Below, one piece after another: positions 15,485 to 24,021 of a stretch of DNA of 33,175 nucleotides. This stretch comes from Clostridiales bacterium (GTDB taxonomy: Bacteria; Bacillota; Clostridia; Monoglobales; Monoglobaceae). A program made the translations under genes and the position numbers. Location: NCBI GenBank assembly GCA_016303265.1, contig JAEDLZ010000006.1:1-33175 (forward strand), in the 5' to 3' direction. The notes under the pieces are model-generated. The model had not been told where the DNA came from, ran no database searches, and worked only from the letters and a program-made list of their open reading frames with translations. Every line of letters begins with the position of its first letter. Position 1 is the stretch's first letter.

Positions 15485-16228
15485 ATGATACAGCCCTTTG
15501 AAAGACTTGACGATTTACAATGCGGCGGACTTAAAATTATTCAGAATCCGGACTGGTTCTGTTTTGGTGTTGACGCGGTGTTGCTCACACACTTTGCGGC
15601 GCAGAGTATAAAAAAGGGCGCCGCCGTTCTTGACCTTTGCTCCGGCAACGGCATTATACCTATTCTCCTTTCTCATAAGTGCGACGCAAAAAATATTACG
15701 GGACTTGAAATTCAGGAAAATGTTGCCGAAATGGCGCAGCGCAGCATAGCTCTTAATAACATTGGCGAAAGAGTTTGTATGGTTTGCGGGGACCTTAAGC
15801 GTGCGCCGGAAATTTTCGGCAAATCGAAATTCGACAATATAACCTGCAATCCGCCATATAAAGAGAACTTCGGCGGGCTTAAAAACAAGCTTGATACCGT
15901 AACCGTTGCACGGCATGAAATTTTGTGCAATCTTGAAGATATTATTTCGGTTTCCGCCGCACTGCTCAATTTCGGCGGCAAGCTTGCCATGGTGCACAGA
16001 CCTGAAAGGCTGGCGGATATTTTTTGTCTTATGCGTAAATATAAAATTGAGCCGAAGCGGCTTCGGTTTGTTCATCCGTCCGTTTTTAAGACTGCCGCTA
16101 TGGTTTTGGTTGAGGGGGCAAGAGGCGGCAACCCAAAATTGTTTCTTGACCCGCCCCTTTATATTTACGATGAAAACGGCAAATACACTGCGGAAATAAA
16201 CGAAATATACGAAAGGGACAAGCAATGA
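15485..16228 (+). CDS. tRNA1(Val) adenine-37 N6-methyltransferase-like protein
   Basis: This is a class I SAM-dependent methyltransferase of the TrmN6/YfiC family, which methylates N6 of adenine 37 in tRNA. The N-terminal ERLDDLQCGGLKIIQ is family-typical, the SAM loop is VLDLCSGNGIIPILL, and the catalytic motif IV is NPPY in CNPPYKENFG. The ATG at 15485 is chosen because the family begins close to ERLDDLQ; a TTG at 15449 would add 12 residues. The gene has 247 residues and overlaps rsmI by ATGA. A glutamine methyltransferase such as PrmC also uses NPPY, but the N-terminus argues for TrmN6-like. Substrate specificity is inferred. Confidence 0.8.
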   Translation: MIQPFERLDDLQCGGLKIIQNPDWFCFGVDAVLLTHFAAQSIKKGAAVLDLCSGNGIIPILLSHKCDAKNITGLEIQENVAEMAQRSIALNNIGERVCMVCGDLKRAPEIFGKSKFDNITCNPPYKENFGGLKNKLDTVTVARHEILCNLEDIISVSAALLNFGGKLAMVHRPERLADIFCLMRKYKIEPKRLRFVHPSVFKTAAMVLVEGARGGNPKLFLDPPLYIYDENGKYTAEINEIYERDKQ

Positions 16229-17073
16229 GCGGTATACTTTATCTTTGCGGAACGCCTATCGGAAATTTAGGCGATATAACTCTCCGTGTTCTGGAAATTT
16301 TAAAATCTGCCGACCTTATTGCGGCAGAGGATACGAGAAATACTCTTAAGCTTCTCAGTCACTTTGACATAAAAGCGCCGCTGACCAGCTATTTTGAGCA
16401 CAACAAGGTGCAAAAGGGCGCAGAAATTATAAGCGCCTTAAAGAACGGTAAAAATGTTGCTTTGGTTACCGATGCAGGTATGCCGGTCATTTCCGACCCC
16501 GGTGAGGATTTGGTCAGGCTCTGCATTGAAAACGGCATTGAAATTGTTACGGCCTGCGGTCCGACCGCTTTCACAACCGCACTGGTTTCAAGCGGTATTT
16601 CAGGGCGGCGGTTTGCCTTTGAAGGCTTTTTGCCTGTTAATAAAAAGGAGCGCCGCAAAATTCTGGACGAGGTCAGAAACGATATGCGCACCCTGATTTT
16701 CTACGAAGCGCCCCACAGGCTTATATCAACGCTTTCGGATATGCACGAGGCGCTTGGAAACAGGAAAATTGCCGTCTGCCGTGAGCTTACAAAGAAATTT
16801 GAAGAAATTTACCGTTCGGATATTTCGGGGGCAATAAATCACTTCACGGAAAATCCGCCGAAGGGCGAATTTGTTCTGGTTATTGAGGGGAAAAACCCCG
16901 AAAAACTGCTGGAGGAGGAAAGAGAAGGTATGCCCTCCCCCGAAGAACTGCTGAAAACGCTGGCAGGCGACGCTTTGTACGGCAAGGCTTTAGTTCGGGC
17001 CGTTGCGGAAAAGCTTAAAATGCCGAAACGGGAAGTTTACGATATTTATCTTAAAATGGAGAAGAAAATATGA
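16225..17073 (+). CDS. rsmI: 16S rRNA cytidine-1402 2'-O-methyltransferase
   Basis: RsmI 2'-O-methylates C1402 in the decoding centre of 16S rRNA. It belongs to the tetrapyrrole-methylase fold. Signatures are LYLCGTPIGNLGDITLRVLE at the N-terminus, AAEDTRNTLKLLSHF, the SAM-binding VTDAGMPVISDPG and FYEAPHRL further on. The 282 residues match the family. It starts inside the end of the preceding methyltransferase gene (ATGA overlap at 16225) and ends overlapping the kinase gene in the same way, so the three are translationally coupled. Confidence 0.94.
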   Translation: MSGILYLCGTPIGNLGDITLRVLEILKSADLIAAEDTRNTLKLLSHFDIKAPLTSYFEHNKVQKGAEIISALKNGKNVALVTDAGMPVISDPGEDLVRLCIENGIEIVTACGPTAFTTALVSSGISGRRFAFEGFLPVNKKERRKILDEVRNDMRTLIFYEAPHRLISTLSDMHEALGNRKIAVCRELTKKFEEIYRSDISGAINHFTENPPKGEFVLVIEGKNPEKLLEEEREGMPSPEELLKTLAGDALYGKALVRAVAEKLKMPKREVYDIYLKMEKKI

Positions 17074-17975
17074 TTTACACAGTTACTCTTAATCCTGCTC
17101 TCGATTATGTTGTGGGCGTAAGCAACCTAAAAATGGGCGAAACCAACCGAACGGACTACAGCTATACAACCTTCGGGGGAAAGGGTCTGAATGTTTCGGC
17201 AGTTCTCCGCCGCCTTGACACGCCCAATACCGCACTGGGGTTTTACGGCGGATTTGTTGGAAGGGAAATTATAAGAATGGCTGAGGCAGAGGGCTGCGTC
17301 TGCGATTTTATTGAGCTCCCTGACCAGACATCAAGAATAAATATTAAAATCAAAAACGGGATTGAAACCGAAATCAACGAAGCAGGGCCGACGGTTTCCG
17401 GAAGCCGATTAAATATGCTGTACGAAAAGCTTTCCGCTTTAAATGACGGAGATATTTTGGTTTTGTCCGGAAGTATTCCGAAAAATATTACTCCGACAAT
17501 TTATATGGACATTATGACGCGGCTTCCTAAAGGAGTTAAAACCGTTGTTGACACAACCGGTGCACCTCTTAAGAATGCTCTGAAATGCCATCCGTTTCTC
17601 GTTAAGCCCAACGCGGCAGAGCTTGGAGATATATACGGTGCAAAAATAGCCGTTAAGACCGATGCGGTTTTCTACGGAAAGAAACTGCTGGACGCAGGAG
17701 CGGAGAATGTTCTTGTATCAATGGGCGAAAAGGGCGCAGTTTTAATAACCTGCGACGATATTTATGAAGCAAACGCCCCCGAAGGTAAAATTATAAACAC
17801 AGTGGGCGCCGGTGATTCTATGGTTGCGGGATTTCTTGCCGCCTGGGCTCAAACAGGCAGTCCGGCTGCTGCTTTGCACCTTGCCGTCGCCGCCGGCTCG
17901 GCAACAGCTTTTTCTCCCGAGCTTGCAACAAAAGACGAGATTATGCGGGTTTCTGATGAGCTTATGCAGATGTAG
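17070..17975 (+). CDS. fruK: PfkB-family sugar-phosphate kinase (1-phosphofructokinase-like)
   Basis: This is a ribokinase-fold kinase, most like FruK or LacC, which phosphorylate fructose-1-phosphate or tagatose-6-phosphate with ATP. It has the N-terminal VTLNPALDYVV, the substrate loop FGGKGLNVSAVL and the C-terminal anion hole and base GAGD (246-249, Asp249 catalytic). Length 301 is normal. It overlaps rsmI by ATGA, with no PTS permease or DeoR regulator nearby, which is unusual for fruK. The substrate is therefore uncertain: the name is by family only. It ends the operon, and no clear terminator is seen after it. Confidence 0.8.
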   Translation: MIYTVTLNPALDYVVGVSNLKMGETNRTDYSYTTFGGKGLNVSAVLRRLDTPNTALGFYGGFVGREIIRMAEAEGCVCDFIELPDQTSRINIKIKNGIETEINEAGPTVSGSRLNMLYEKLSALNDGDILVLSGSIPKNITPTIYMDIMTRLPKGVKTVVDTTGAPLKNALKCHPFLVKPNAAELGDIYGAKIAVKTDAVFYGKKLLDAGAENVLVSMGEKGAVLITCDDIYEANAPEGKIINTVGAGDSMVAGFLAAWAQTGSPAAALHLAVAAGSATAFSPELATKDEIMRVSDELMQM

Positions 17976-18042
17976 CTTAAAATTTTGTGACACATCAAGG
18001 ACAAGCCTGTAAAAATTTTTGAAATATTTTTTTAAAAAAGTA

Positions 18043-18071
18043 TTGCAAAAATTCTGAAGCTGTGTTATACT
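18043..18071 (+). promoter_or_regulatory. Predicted promoter of tRNA-Arg
   Basis: TTGCAA (18043-18048) and TATACT (18066-18071) are 17 bp apart and lie 15 bp before the first tRNA base. The same pair of boxes, with the same spacing, recurs in front of rlmB. Confidence 0.6.
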
Positions 18072-18086
18072 GATTAAGTTAGATAA

Positions 18087-18163
18087 GCGCCGGTAGCTCA
18101 GCTGGATAGAGTGTTTGGCTACGAACCAAAAGGTCGGGGGTTCGAATCCCTTCCGGCGTACCA
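18087..18163 (+). tRNA. tRNA-Arg (anticodon ACG)
   Basis: The cloverleaf is complete: acceptor GCGCCGG pairs with CCGGCGT, the D-arm is AGCTCAGCTGGATAGAG, the anticodon stem is TTTGG/CCAAA around CTACGAA with anticodon ACG, and the T-arm is GGGGGTTCGAATCCCTT. CCA is encoded. The ACG anticodon (inosine after editing by TadA) reads CGU, CGC and CGA arginine codons. The tRNA 3' end is not repeated downstream, so there is no sign of an integrated element. Confidence 0.95.
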
Positions 18164-18166
18164 ATG

Positions 18167-18202
18167 TCAGGGCAAGCTTTATATCGCTTGCTCTGATTTT
18201 TT
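18167..18202 (+). terminator. Terminator after tRNA-Arg
   Basis: TCAGGGCAAGC and GCTTGCTCTGA pair (one G-T wobble) with an eight-base loop and six T residues. CTCTGATTTTTT (18191-18202) can alternatively pair with AAAAAATCAGAG just downstream, giving a second mutually exclusive hairpin. Confidence 0.75.
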
Positions 18203-18590
18203 ACAAAAAAAATCAGAGTTTGCTCATGCCGCTGCTTCTCCTCTTTCGCAAAAGGCACGCTCGGCTCACCTGTTCGTTTGTAAACGCGCTCACAACGGCT
18301 CGCTGTCGCTACCACCTTTTTGCAACAATGCGTGCTTCGCGTACAAAAAACCTTGATTTTACTGCGTTTGCGAGGAAGTTCTGTAAGAACACTCGTACCA
18401 AATAAGAGTGACTGTTTTGAGTGACTGTTTTGATAGAATAGTTGCTCTTTTTCTTTTGTCTTAAAACCTCGCAAATATCGCGGCGCTGCGGAATTTTTAA
18501 ATTCATCCGCAGTAAAATCCCGCACCCGGCCATGGCTTATGCCCCGGCAGTCTGCTTTATAATTACGCTGTATCCCTTATTGAAATTTTA
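18203..18590. other. Gene-free spacer with nested inverted repeats
   Basis: No gene is supported here. It holds a perfect 13-bp tandem repeat (GAGTGACTGTTTT at 18406-18418 and 18419-18431), a 9-bp inverted repeat bracketing it (TTTGCGAGG at 18367-18375, CCTCGCAAA at 18467-18475), a hairpin CTGCGGA/TCCGCAG (18486-18512), and GCAAAAGG/CCTTTTTGC arms near 18250 and 18315. Open frames here are shadows. It could be an unannotated structured RNA or decayed repeat. Confidence 0.5.
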
Positions 18591-18593
18591 TTG

Positions 18594-18622
18594 TTGCAAA
18601 ACTTATGGCAATGTGGTATACT
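18594..18622 (+). promoter_or_regulatory. Predicted promoter of the rlmB-comM-trmL-degV-DUF4364 operon
   Basis: TTGCAA (18594-18599) and TATACT (18617-18622) are 17 bp apart, 31 bp before the ATG of rlmB. Confidence 0.6.
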
Positions 18623-18653
18623 ATCTAAAGATATATAGCTTTTGGAGAAAAAT

Positions 18654-19385
18654 ATGGATGATAAAATATACGGGCGCAACCCTGTTATTGAGGCGCTTGA
18701 CGCAAACCGTCAGATTGACAGAATATGCCTTCAGGACGGGCTTCGCCACAGTCAGATTTCAAAAATTACCGCAATGGCAAAGGAAAAACGGATTCCGCTC
18801 CGCTTTGTCGGCCGCAAAAAGCTTGACGAGCTTGCCGAGGGCGGAAACCATCAAGGGGTCGTTGCCTTTGCGGCGGCGCACGCTTACTCGGAGGTTGATG
18901 ACATTCTTGAGCTTGCAAAGAAAAAGGGCGAGCCGCCCTTTATCCTCATTGCCGACGAGCTTTCCGACCCTCATAATTTAGGCTCAATCATACGGACGGC
19001 AAACGCCGCCGGAATGCATGGGGTTATTATCCCCAAAAACCGCAGCGTCAGCCTTAATTCAACCGTTGCCAAGGTTTCTGCCGGTGCGGTTGAATATATT
19101 CCCGTTGCCAGAGTGGCAAATATTGCCCAAACCATTGAAATCCTTAAACAGAAGGGCGTCTGGGTTGCCGGAACTGACCTTTCTGCGGCGGATTATCACT
19201 ATGATGCCGACCTTAAAGGCCCCCTTGCAATAGTTATCGGGAGCGAGGGCAAAGGAATCAGCCGTCTTGTCCGCGAAAAATGTGATTTTTTGGTTAAAAT
19301 TCCGATGATAGGCGAGATAGAATCCCTTAACGCGTCGGTTGCGGCGGGGATTCTTATCTATGAGGCGGTAAGACAAAGGAGTTAA
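18654..19385 (+). CDS. rlmB: 23S rRNA guanosine-2251 2'-O-methyltransferase (TrmH/SpoU family)
   Basis: This is a SPOUT-fold RNA 2'-O-methyltransferase, most like RlmB. The N-terminal substrate-binding domain starts IYGRNPVIEALDA. The three SpoU motifs follow: DPHNLGSIIRTANAAG, IVIGSEGKGISRL and IPMIGEIESLNASVAAGI, forming the knotted SAM site. The ATG at 18654 is used rather than the in-frame TTG at 18642 because TTTGGAG lies 8-10 bases before it. The 243 residues are typical. It heads a five-gene run, and the next gene begins 5 bp after its stop. Confidence 0.88.
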   Translation: MDDKIYGRNPVIEALDANRQIDRICLQDGLRHSQISKITAMAKEKRIPLRFVGRKKLDELAEGGNHQGVVAFAAAHAYSEVDDILELAKKKGEPPFILIADELSDPHNLGSIIRTANAAGMHGVIIPKNRSVSLNSTVAKVSAGAVEYIPVARVANIAQTIEILKQKGVWVAGTDLSAADYHYDADLKGPLAIVIGSEGKGISRLVREKCDFLVKIPMIGEIESLNASVAAGILIYEAVRQRS

Positions 19386-19389
19386 ATTC

Positions 19390-20922
19390 ATGCTTGCGAA
19401 GATTAACAGCTCCGCTCTTTGCGGAATAAACGGCTTCATTGTTGAAGTTGAGGCGGATATATCAAATGCGCTCCCTGCCTTTGACATTGTGGGTCTGCCC
19501 GATGCGGCGGTAAAAGAGTCCAAGGAGCGGATTCGCTCCGCAATCAAAAATACGGGGCTTTCCATGCCTGCAAAGAAAATTATTATCAATCTTGCTCCGG
19601 CAAGCGTCAAAAAGGTCGGCGCGCTTTATGATTTGCCCATATCTGCGGCGATTCTCATTGCCTCCGACCAGCTTAAGGCATCAGATACCAATGAATATAT
19701 TTTTCTGGGCGAGCTTGCCCTTGACGGTACTCTCCGCCCTGTTCACGGGGTTCTTCCCATGGTTATTTCCGCCTATCAAAACGGCTTTAAAAAGGTCATT
19801 CTTCCCTTTGAGAATGCAAGGGAGGCGGCAATAATTGACAGTATGGAGGTTTACGGTGCAAAGACTCTTCTTGAGGTCATAAAACATATATCGGGGGAGG
19901 AAATTCTGCCGAAAACAAATGTCTGTGCCGCCGAGCTTTTCAGCCGCGGCGATGAATACCCCTTTGATTTTGCCGATGTTAAGGGGCAGGAAAGCATAAA
20001 ACGGGCACTTGAAATTGCGGCGGCAGGCGGACATAATATTGCAATGTCCGGGCCTCCGGGTTCGGGCAAAACGATGCTTGCAAAGCGCGTCCCCGGGATT
20101 CTTCCCGACATGAGCTTTGACGAGGCGCTTGAGGTTACAAAAATTCACAGCATTTCGGGAGCTCTTCCCGAAAATGTTCCTATGATAACAAACCGACCGT
20201 TCAGAAGCCCTCACCATACGGTTTCGTCGGTGGGGCTTTCGGGGGGAGGAACAAATCCCCGTCCCGGCGAGGTCAGCCTTGCCCATAACGGCGTTTTATT
20301 TCTGGATGAGCTTCCCGAATTTCGCAGAGATGCCCTTGAAATACTGCGCCAGCCCCTTGAGGACAGGGAAATTACCATTACCCGTGCAGGCGGAACATAT
20401 ACATATCCCTGCAATTTTATGCTTATCGCGTCCTATAACCCTTGCCCCTGCGGCTATTTGGGCGATCCGAACCACACCTGCGTCTGCACGGACAGCCAGA
20501 TTGCAAAATATATGAACCGCATAAGCGGTCCGCTTCTTGACAGAATAGATATTCAGGTTCAGGTTCCTGCCGTTACATTTGAGGAGCTTGAAGGCCGCAA
20601 AACGGGGGAAACCTCGGCTCAAATCCGAAATCGGGTCAATAAAGCGAGAAAAATCCAGCTTGAGCGCTATAAGGGCACAAATATTTATTCCAACAGCCGC
20701 CTGACCCCCGAACTTATGGAAAAATACTGCATTCCGGATGCTGCAGGAAGCAAAATTCTCAAATTCGCTTTTGAAAGTATGGGGCTTTCGGGCAGAGCCT
20801 ACAACCGAATACTCAAGGTTTCAAGAACCATTGCCGACCTTGCAGGCTGTGAGGATATCAAGGCGGAGCATATTTCCGAGGCTATCCAATACCGCACGCC
20901 CGAAAACAACAAACCGTTTTAA
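19390..20922 (+). CDS. comM: YifB/ComM family Mg-chelatase-like AAA+ ATPase
   Basis: ComM proteins are AAA+ helicases that promote branch migration during natural transformation, but they are also found in bacteria not known to be competent. The N-terminal ChlI-like domain covers residues 1-170. The AAA+ core has Walker A GPPGSGKT (221-228) and Walker B VLFLDELPE (302-310). A CxC-x9-CxC pattern (352, 354, 364, 366) is characteristic of the family, and a C-terminal lid follows. Length 510 is normal. It starts 4 bp after rlmB, and its ribosome site overlaps the rlmB end. Its role here is unknown; the rlmB neighbours suggest only co-expression. Confidence 0.92.
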   Translation: MLAKINSSALCGINGFIVEVEADISNALPAFDIVGLPDAAVKESKERIRSAIKNTGLSMPAKKIIINLAPASVKKVGALYDLPISAAILIASDQLKASDTNEYIFLGELALDGTLRPVHGVLPMVISAYQNGFKKVILPFENAREAAIIDSMEVYGAKTLLEVIKHISGEEILPKTNVCAAELFSRGDEYPFDFADVKGQESIKRALEIAAAGGHNIAMSGPPGSGKTMLAKRVPGILPDMSFDEALEVTKIHSISGALPENVPMITNRPFRSPHHTVSSVGLSGGGTNPRPGEVSLAHNGVLFLDELPEFRRDALEILRQPLEDREITITRAGGTYTYPCNFMLIASYNPCPCGYLGDPNHTCVCTDSQIAKYMNRISGPLLDRIDIQVQVPAVTFEELEGRKTGETSAQIRNRVNKARKIQLERYKGTNIYSNSRLTPELMEKYCIPDAAGSKILKFAFESMGLSGRAYNRILKVSRTIADLAGCEDIKAEHISEAIQYRTPENNKPF

Positions 20923-20944
20923 TTTTGATGAGGTGAGTATAATA

Positions 20945-21442
20945 ATGAAGATAAACATAGTGTTGGTTGAACCTGAAATTCCGTCCAACACGGGTAATAT
21001 TTCAAGAACCTGTTCCGTTATTGACGCCTCGCTCCACCTGGTTCACCCCTTGGGCTTTGACATAAGCGAAAAGGCGGTCAGACGGGCAGGGCTGGACTAC
21101 TGGGATACACTAGACTTATACGAATATCAGAGCTTTGACGAGGTCAGGACAAAATATCCCGACGGGGATTTTTATTACTGTACAACAAAGGGCAAAAACA
21201 CCTACAGCGATATAAATTATTCAGACAACGGCAAAAAAGATATATTTCTCGTATTCGGTAAGGAAACCAAGGGACTTCCCGAGGATTTGCTCCGTGAAAA
21301 TTACGGAAAATGCATTCGCATACCTATGAAGGAAAACAAGCGCTCCCTTAACCTTTCAAATTCCGTGGCGATTATTGCCTACGAGGTTTTGCGGCAGCTT
21401 AATTTTAATAACCTTACCAAGGAGGGCTTTTTAAATGATTAA
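20945..21442 (+). CDS. trmL: tRNA (cytidine/uridine-34) 2'-O-methyltransferase
   Basis: TrmL 2'-O-methylates the wobble base of certain leucine tRNAs. It is a minimal SPOUT protein of 165 residues. The three family motifs are present: VEPEIPSNTGNISRTC, DIFLVFGKETKGLPEDLL and IPMKENKRSLNLSNSVAI. The ATG at 20945 is chosen because the family starts here and GATGAGGTGAG precedes it; the frame is open far upstream inside comM but that part has no similarity. It overlaps degV by 8 bp. Other small SpoU enzymes are possible, but the motif spacing fits TrmL. Confidence 0.9.
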   Translation: MKINIVLVEPEIPSNTGNISRTCSVIDASLHLVHPLGFDISEKAVRRAGLDYWDTLDLYEYQSFDEVRTKYPDGDFYYCTTKGKNTYSDINYSDNGKKDIFLVFGKETKGLPEDLLRENYGKCIRIPMKENKRSLNLSNSVAIIAYEVLRQLNFNNLTKEGFLND

Positions 21443-22295
21443 ATTTATTGCTGACATTTCAGCGGACATTCCAAAGGAAATTGCCGAGCAGAGGGGACTT
21501 GCGATTATGCCCTTTTGCATAACCGCAGATGATGACGAAACCTTTGTGGCGGGAATAGACTATACCCCGCAGATGTTTTATGATAAACTCAAAACTATGA
21601 AGGGTGTGCCGAAAACGGGTCAGACCCCTCTTGACTGTATTGAGGAAACATACCGCAAGGTTGGCGCAAACGGCGACCAGATTATTCATGTTGCCATTCC
21701 CGAGGAGGGGTCGGGCACGATTAACAGTTGCCGCATGATTGCAAAACGGCTTAATGAGGAGGAGGGCTTTGACATAACGATTGTGGATTCAAGGACATAC
21801 TCTTTTGCCAACGGTTTTCATGTTCTCGCCGCCATGGATATGGCGGAGCAGGGGAAAGCACGGGATGAGATTGTCGAATATCTTGAAAAATCCTACTCCC
21901 GTGACAGGGCGTACTTCTCTGTTGACGACCTCACCTTCTTAAAAAAAGGCGGAAGAATAAAAGCAACAACCGCAACCTTTGCAAAGGCTCTGGATATAAA
22001 GCCTATTCTTCGTACAAACGAAGGACTTGTTGAGGTTATCGACAAGGTTCGCGGAACGAAAAAATCCATATCAAAAATGGTTGACTACGCTGTGGAAAAA
22101 ATGGACGACCCCACCAATAATGAGGTTATTATCCTTGAATCGGAATGTCCCGAAAAGGTGGAGTTTATGAAAAAGCAGCTTGAAGAAAAGCTCCATCCGG
22201 CAAAAATCACGACTATTGATATAGGGCCGATTATTACCTGCCATGCCGGCACCAATGTTATCGGTATATTCTTTAAGCACAAGGAAGAGGCTTAA
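21435..22295 (+). CDS. DegV family fatty-acid-binding protein
   Basis: DegV (FakB-like) proteins bind a fatty acid and, in the characterised cases, present it to the kinase FakA for incorporation into phospholipid. The N-terminus IKFIADISADIPKEIAEQ has the usual phosphate-contacting serine, VAIPEEGSGTINSCRMI contains the family SGT block, and FLKKGGRIKATTAT is the central fatty-acid pocket motif. The 286 residues match. AAGGAGGGC lies before the ATG, inside trmL, with which it overlaps. No FakA is in the window. Confidence 0.9.
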   Translation: MIKFIADISADIPKEIAEQRGLAIMPFCITADDDETFVAGIDYTPQMFYDKLKTMKGVPKTGQTPLDCIEETYRKVGANGDQIIHVAIPEEGSGTINSCRMIAKRLNEEEGFDITIVDSRTYSFANGFHVLAAMDMAEQGKARDEIVEYLEKSYSRDRAYFSVDDLTFLKKGGRIKATTATFAKALDIKPILRTNEGLVEVIDKVRGTKKSISKMVDYAVEKMDDPTNNEVIILESECPEKVEFMKKQLEEKLHPAKITTIDIGPIITCHAGTNVIGIFFKHKEEA

Positions 22296-22300
22296 ATTCT

Positions 22301-22831
22301 ATGTTTTTGGAAAAAGAAGAAATAAAATTTATTGTGCTCTATGTTTTAAAACAATATAAGGCGCCAATCACAAGCGAGGCATTTTATGAAATCCTCACCT
22401 GGGATAAGGAGATTATGGGTTTTTTTGACGCGGCGGCGGCAATGAGCGAACTTGTTTCCGATAAGTATGCGGAAAAAACCTTTTACAGAAACGAAGAATG
22501 TTATACCCTCACCGAGGACGGCATAAAGGCAATCGGACTTTTTAAGAAAAAAATTCCCAAAAGCATACAAAACCGTATTGACTCGGCGATAGAAAACCGA
22601 AGGTATGACGCTCTGTCCGCTCCGGATGCGGCTTATGCGGAGGTCCTGCCCGTTAACCATAAGGATTTTATGGCTCGCTGCACTCTTCTTCAAAACCATA
22701 CGCCGATGCTTGAGCTTTCTCTTAACGCAGGCTCAGAGGCGCAGGCAAAGGCAGTGTCTAAATATTTTAAAAATCACTCCAAGGAGATTTACAATAAAAT
22801 TCTGGAGATATGTATGCCTGATGAGCAGTAA
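22301..22831 (+). CDS. DUF4364 family protein
   Basis: This small cytoplasmic protein of unknown function is widespread in Clostridia. The N-terminal half (IKFIVLYVLKQYKAPITSEAFYEIL, then LTEDGIKAIGLF) looks like a winged-helix or PadR-like fold, so it may bind DNA. The C-terminal half is a mixed alpha/beta domain ending in YNKILEICM. It starts 5 bp after degV and closes the operon before a terminator. The family call is by sequence character; the function is not known. Confidence 0.75.
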   Translation: MFLEKEEIKFIVLYVLKQYKAPITSEAFYEILTWDKEIMGFFDAAAAMSELVSDKYAEKTFYRNEECYTLTEDGIKAIGLFKKKIPKSIQNRIDSAIENRRYDALSAPDAAYAEVLPVNHKDFMARCTLLQNHTPMLELSLNAGSEAQAKAVSKYFKNHSKEIYNKILEICMPDEQ

Positions 22832-22834
22832 AAT

Positions 22835-22870
22835 AAAAAGGTTTCCTTTTCGGAAACCTTTTTGTTTTTT
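22835..22870. terminator. Bidirectional intrinsic terminator
   Basis: AAAAAGGTTTCC and GGAAACCTTTTTG form a strong stem with a TTTTC loop, followed by T-rich sequence on both strands. It ends the rlmB-DUF4364 operon (plus) and also lies 50 bp beyond the nagA stop (minus). Confidence 0.85.
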
Positions 22871-22922
22871 ATTGCCTGACTTTGCCATAATATATTTAAT
22901 ACGGCAATAATAAGCAGTTATC

Positions 22923-23990
22923 TTAATCAGGCTTTATCTCTTTTCCTCGAGCGAATACGGATTTTATGTTCATATCGTCGTCGGCAAAAATCAGGTCGGC
23001 ATCATAGCCTGCCTTAACCTCCCCCGTTTTAACGCCCATTAAAGCCGCCGGAGTCCGCGTTGCCATTGATACTGCGTCCTCCTTGGGGATTCCGAATTCA
23101 ACCGCTTTCCTTACGCAATCCCACAAAAACGAGGTGCTTCCCGCAATTGCGCCGTCCGCCGTTCTTGCAACGGAATTTTTAACCGTGATATTCTGACCGC
23201 CAAATTCATACTCGCCGCCATACAGCCCTGCCGCACGCATTGAATCACTAATCAGAATCATTCTGTCTGCGCCGAAAATTTTATAAAGCCCCCAAATTAC
23301 CGATTTATGGATATGCAGTCCGTCACAAATGACCTGAACATAAATATTTTTCTCTATTGCCGCTCCGATAGGGCCGGGATTTCTGTGGTGCAAAGGCGGC
23401 ATAGCGTTAAAGGTGTGGGTCAGGCACTTTGCCCCGTTCTCAATCGCTTTTAATGCCGCGTTATAGTCGGCGTCGGTATGCCCCAAAGACACAACCGCTT
23501 TGCAATTTTTTATAAATTCCGCCGAAGCGTTAAGCTCCGGGGCAATCGTCACCATCTTTATATTTTTAAGTGCGGAAAACTCCTTTATGTCGGGCACTTT
23601 TATATATTTCTCATTCTGTGCGCCCTTATATTTCGGTGAAATATAAGGACCCTCAAGATGAAAACCCCAAATTTTTGCTCCGCCGTAATATTTGATAGGC
23701 TGATTTACAATTTTTCTTATATTTTCCATCGGGGCTGTCATTGTGGTGGGCAAAAACGAGGTTGTTCCGTGCTGTGCCTCAATATGGCTGATATGAGGAA
23801 GAGCGCCTTCATCCATTGTGTCATATCCGCCGCAGCCATGAATATGAATGTCGAAAAGTCCGGGATAAACGCTCAGACCCGTGCAGTCAATTCCACTTTC
23901 TTCAGTCTTTCCCACCTTTTTTATAACACCGTCTAAAACGGCTATGTCGACCTTTTTTCCGTATAAATCCAAATTTTTATATACCTTCAC
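22923..23990 (-). CDS. nagA: N-acetylglucosamine-6-phosphate deacetylase
   Basis: NagA removes the acetyl group from GlcNAc-6-phosphate, linking amino-sugar salvage to glycolysis and cell-wall synthesis. Amidohydrolase motifs are intact: the HxH start DIHIHGCGGYDT, the metal glutamate in HLEGPYISP, SLGHTDADY, the HTFNAMPPLHHR loop and the catalytic Asp in LISDSMRAAG. Start: GTG at 23990 is preferred because GGGGTG lies 6 bp before it. GTG at 23999 and TTG at 24038 (overlapping the patatin gene) are alternatives. With 23990 it has 355 residues. It sits just after the patatin gene, and no nagB is in the window. Confidence 0.9.
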   Translation of the reverse strand: MKVYKNLDLYGKKVDIAVLDGVIKKVGKTEESGIDCTGLSVYPGLFDIHIHGCGGYDTMDEGALPHISHIEAQHGTTSFLPTTMTAPMENIRKIVNQPIKYYGGAKIWGFHLEGPYISPKYKGAQNEKYIKVPDIKEFSALKNIKMVTIAPELNASAEFIKNCKAVVSLGHTDADYNAALKAIENGAKCLTHTFNAMPPLHHRNPGPIGAAIEKNIYVQVICDGLHIHKSVIWGLYKIFGADRMILISDSMRAAGLYGGEYEFGGQNITVKNSVARTADGAIAGSTSFLWDCVRKAVEFGIPKEDAVSMATRTPAALMGVKTGEVKAGYDADLIFADDDMNIKSVFARGKEIKPD

Positions 23991-24021
23991 GGCTTTCACC
24001 CCATAAAAGTTTGTCTTATCT

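Noticed and set aside
18087..18163. tRNA-Arg as an integration site for a mobile element
   Set aside because: The tRNA 3' end is not repeated downstream and no integrase gene is present.
18079..18525. Minus-strand open frame across tRNA-Arg, and similar frame at 17742-18164
   Set aside because: They run through the tRNA in antisense; the GFEPPTFWF-type peptide is a well-known artefact of tRNA sequence.
20738..20944. Extended N-terminus for trmL inside comM
   Set aside because: The frame is open, but the residues match no SPOUT N-terminus and the ribosome site is at 20929-20937.
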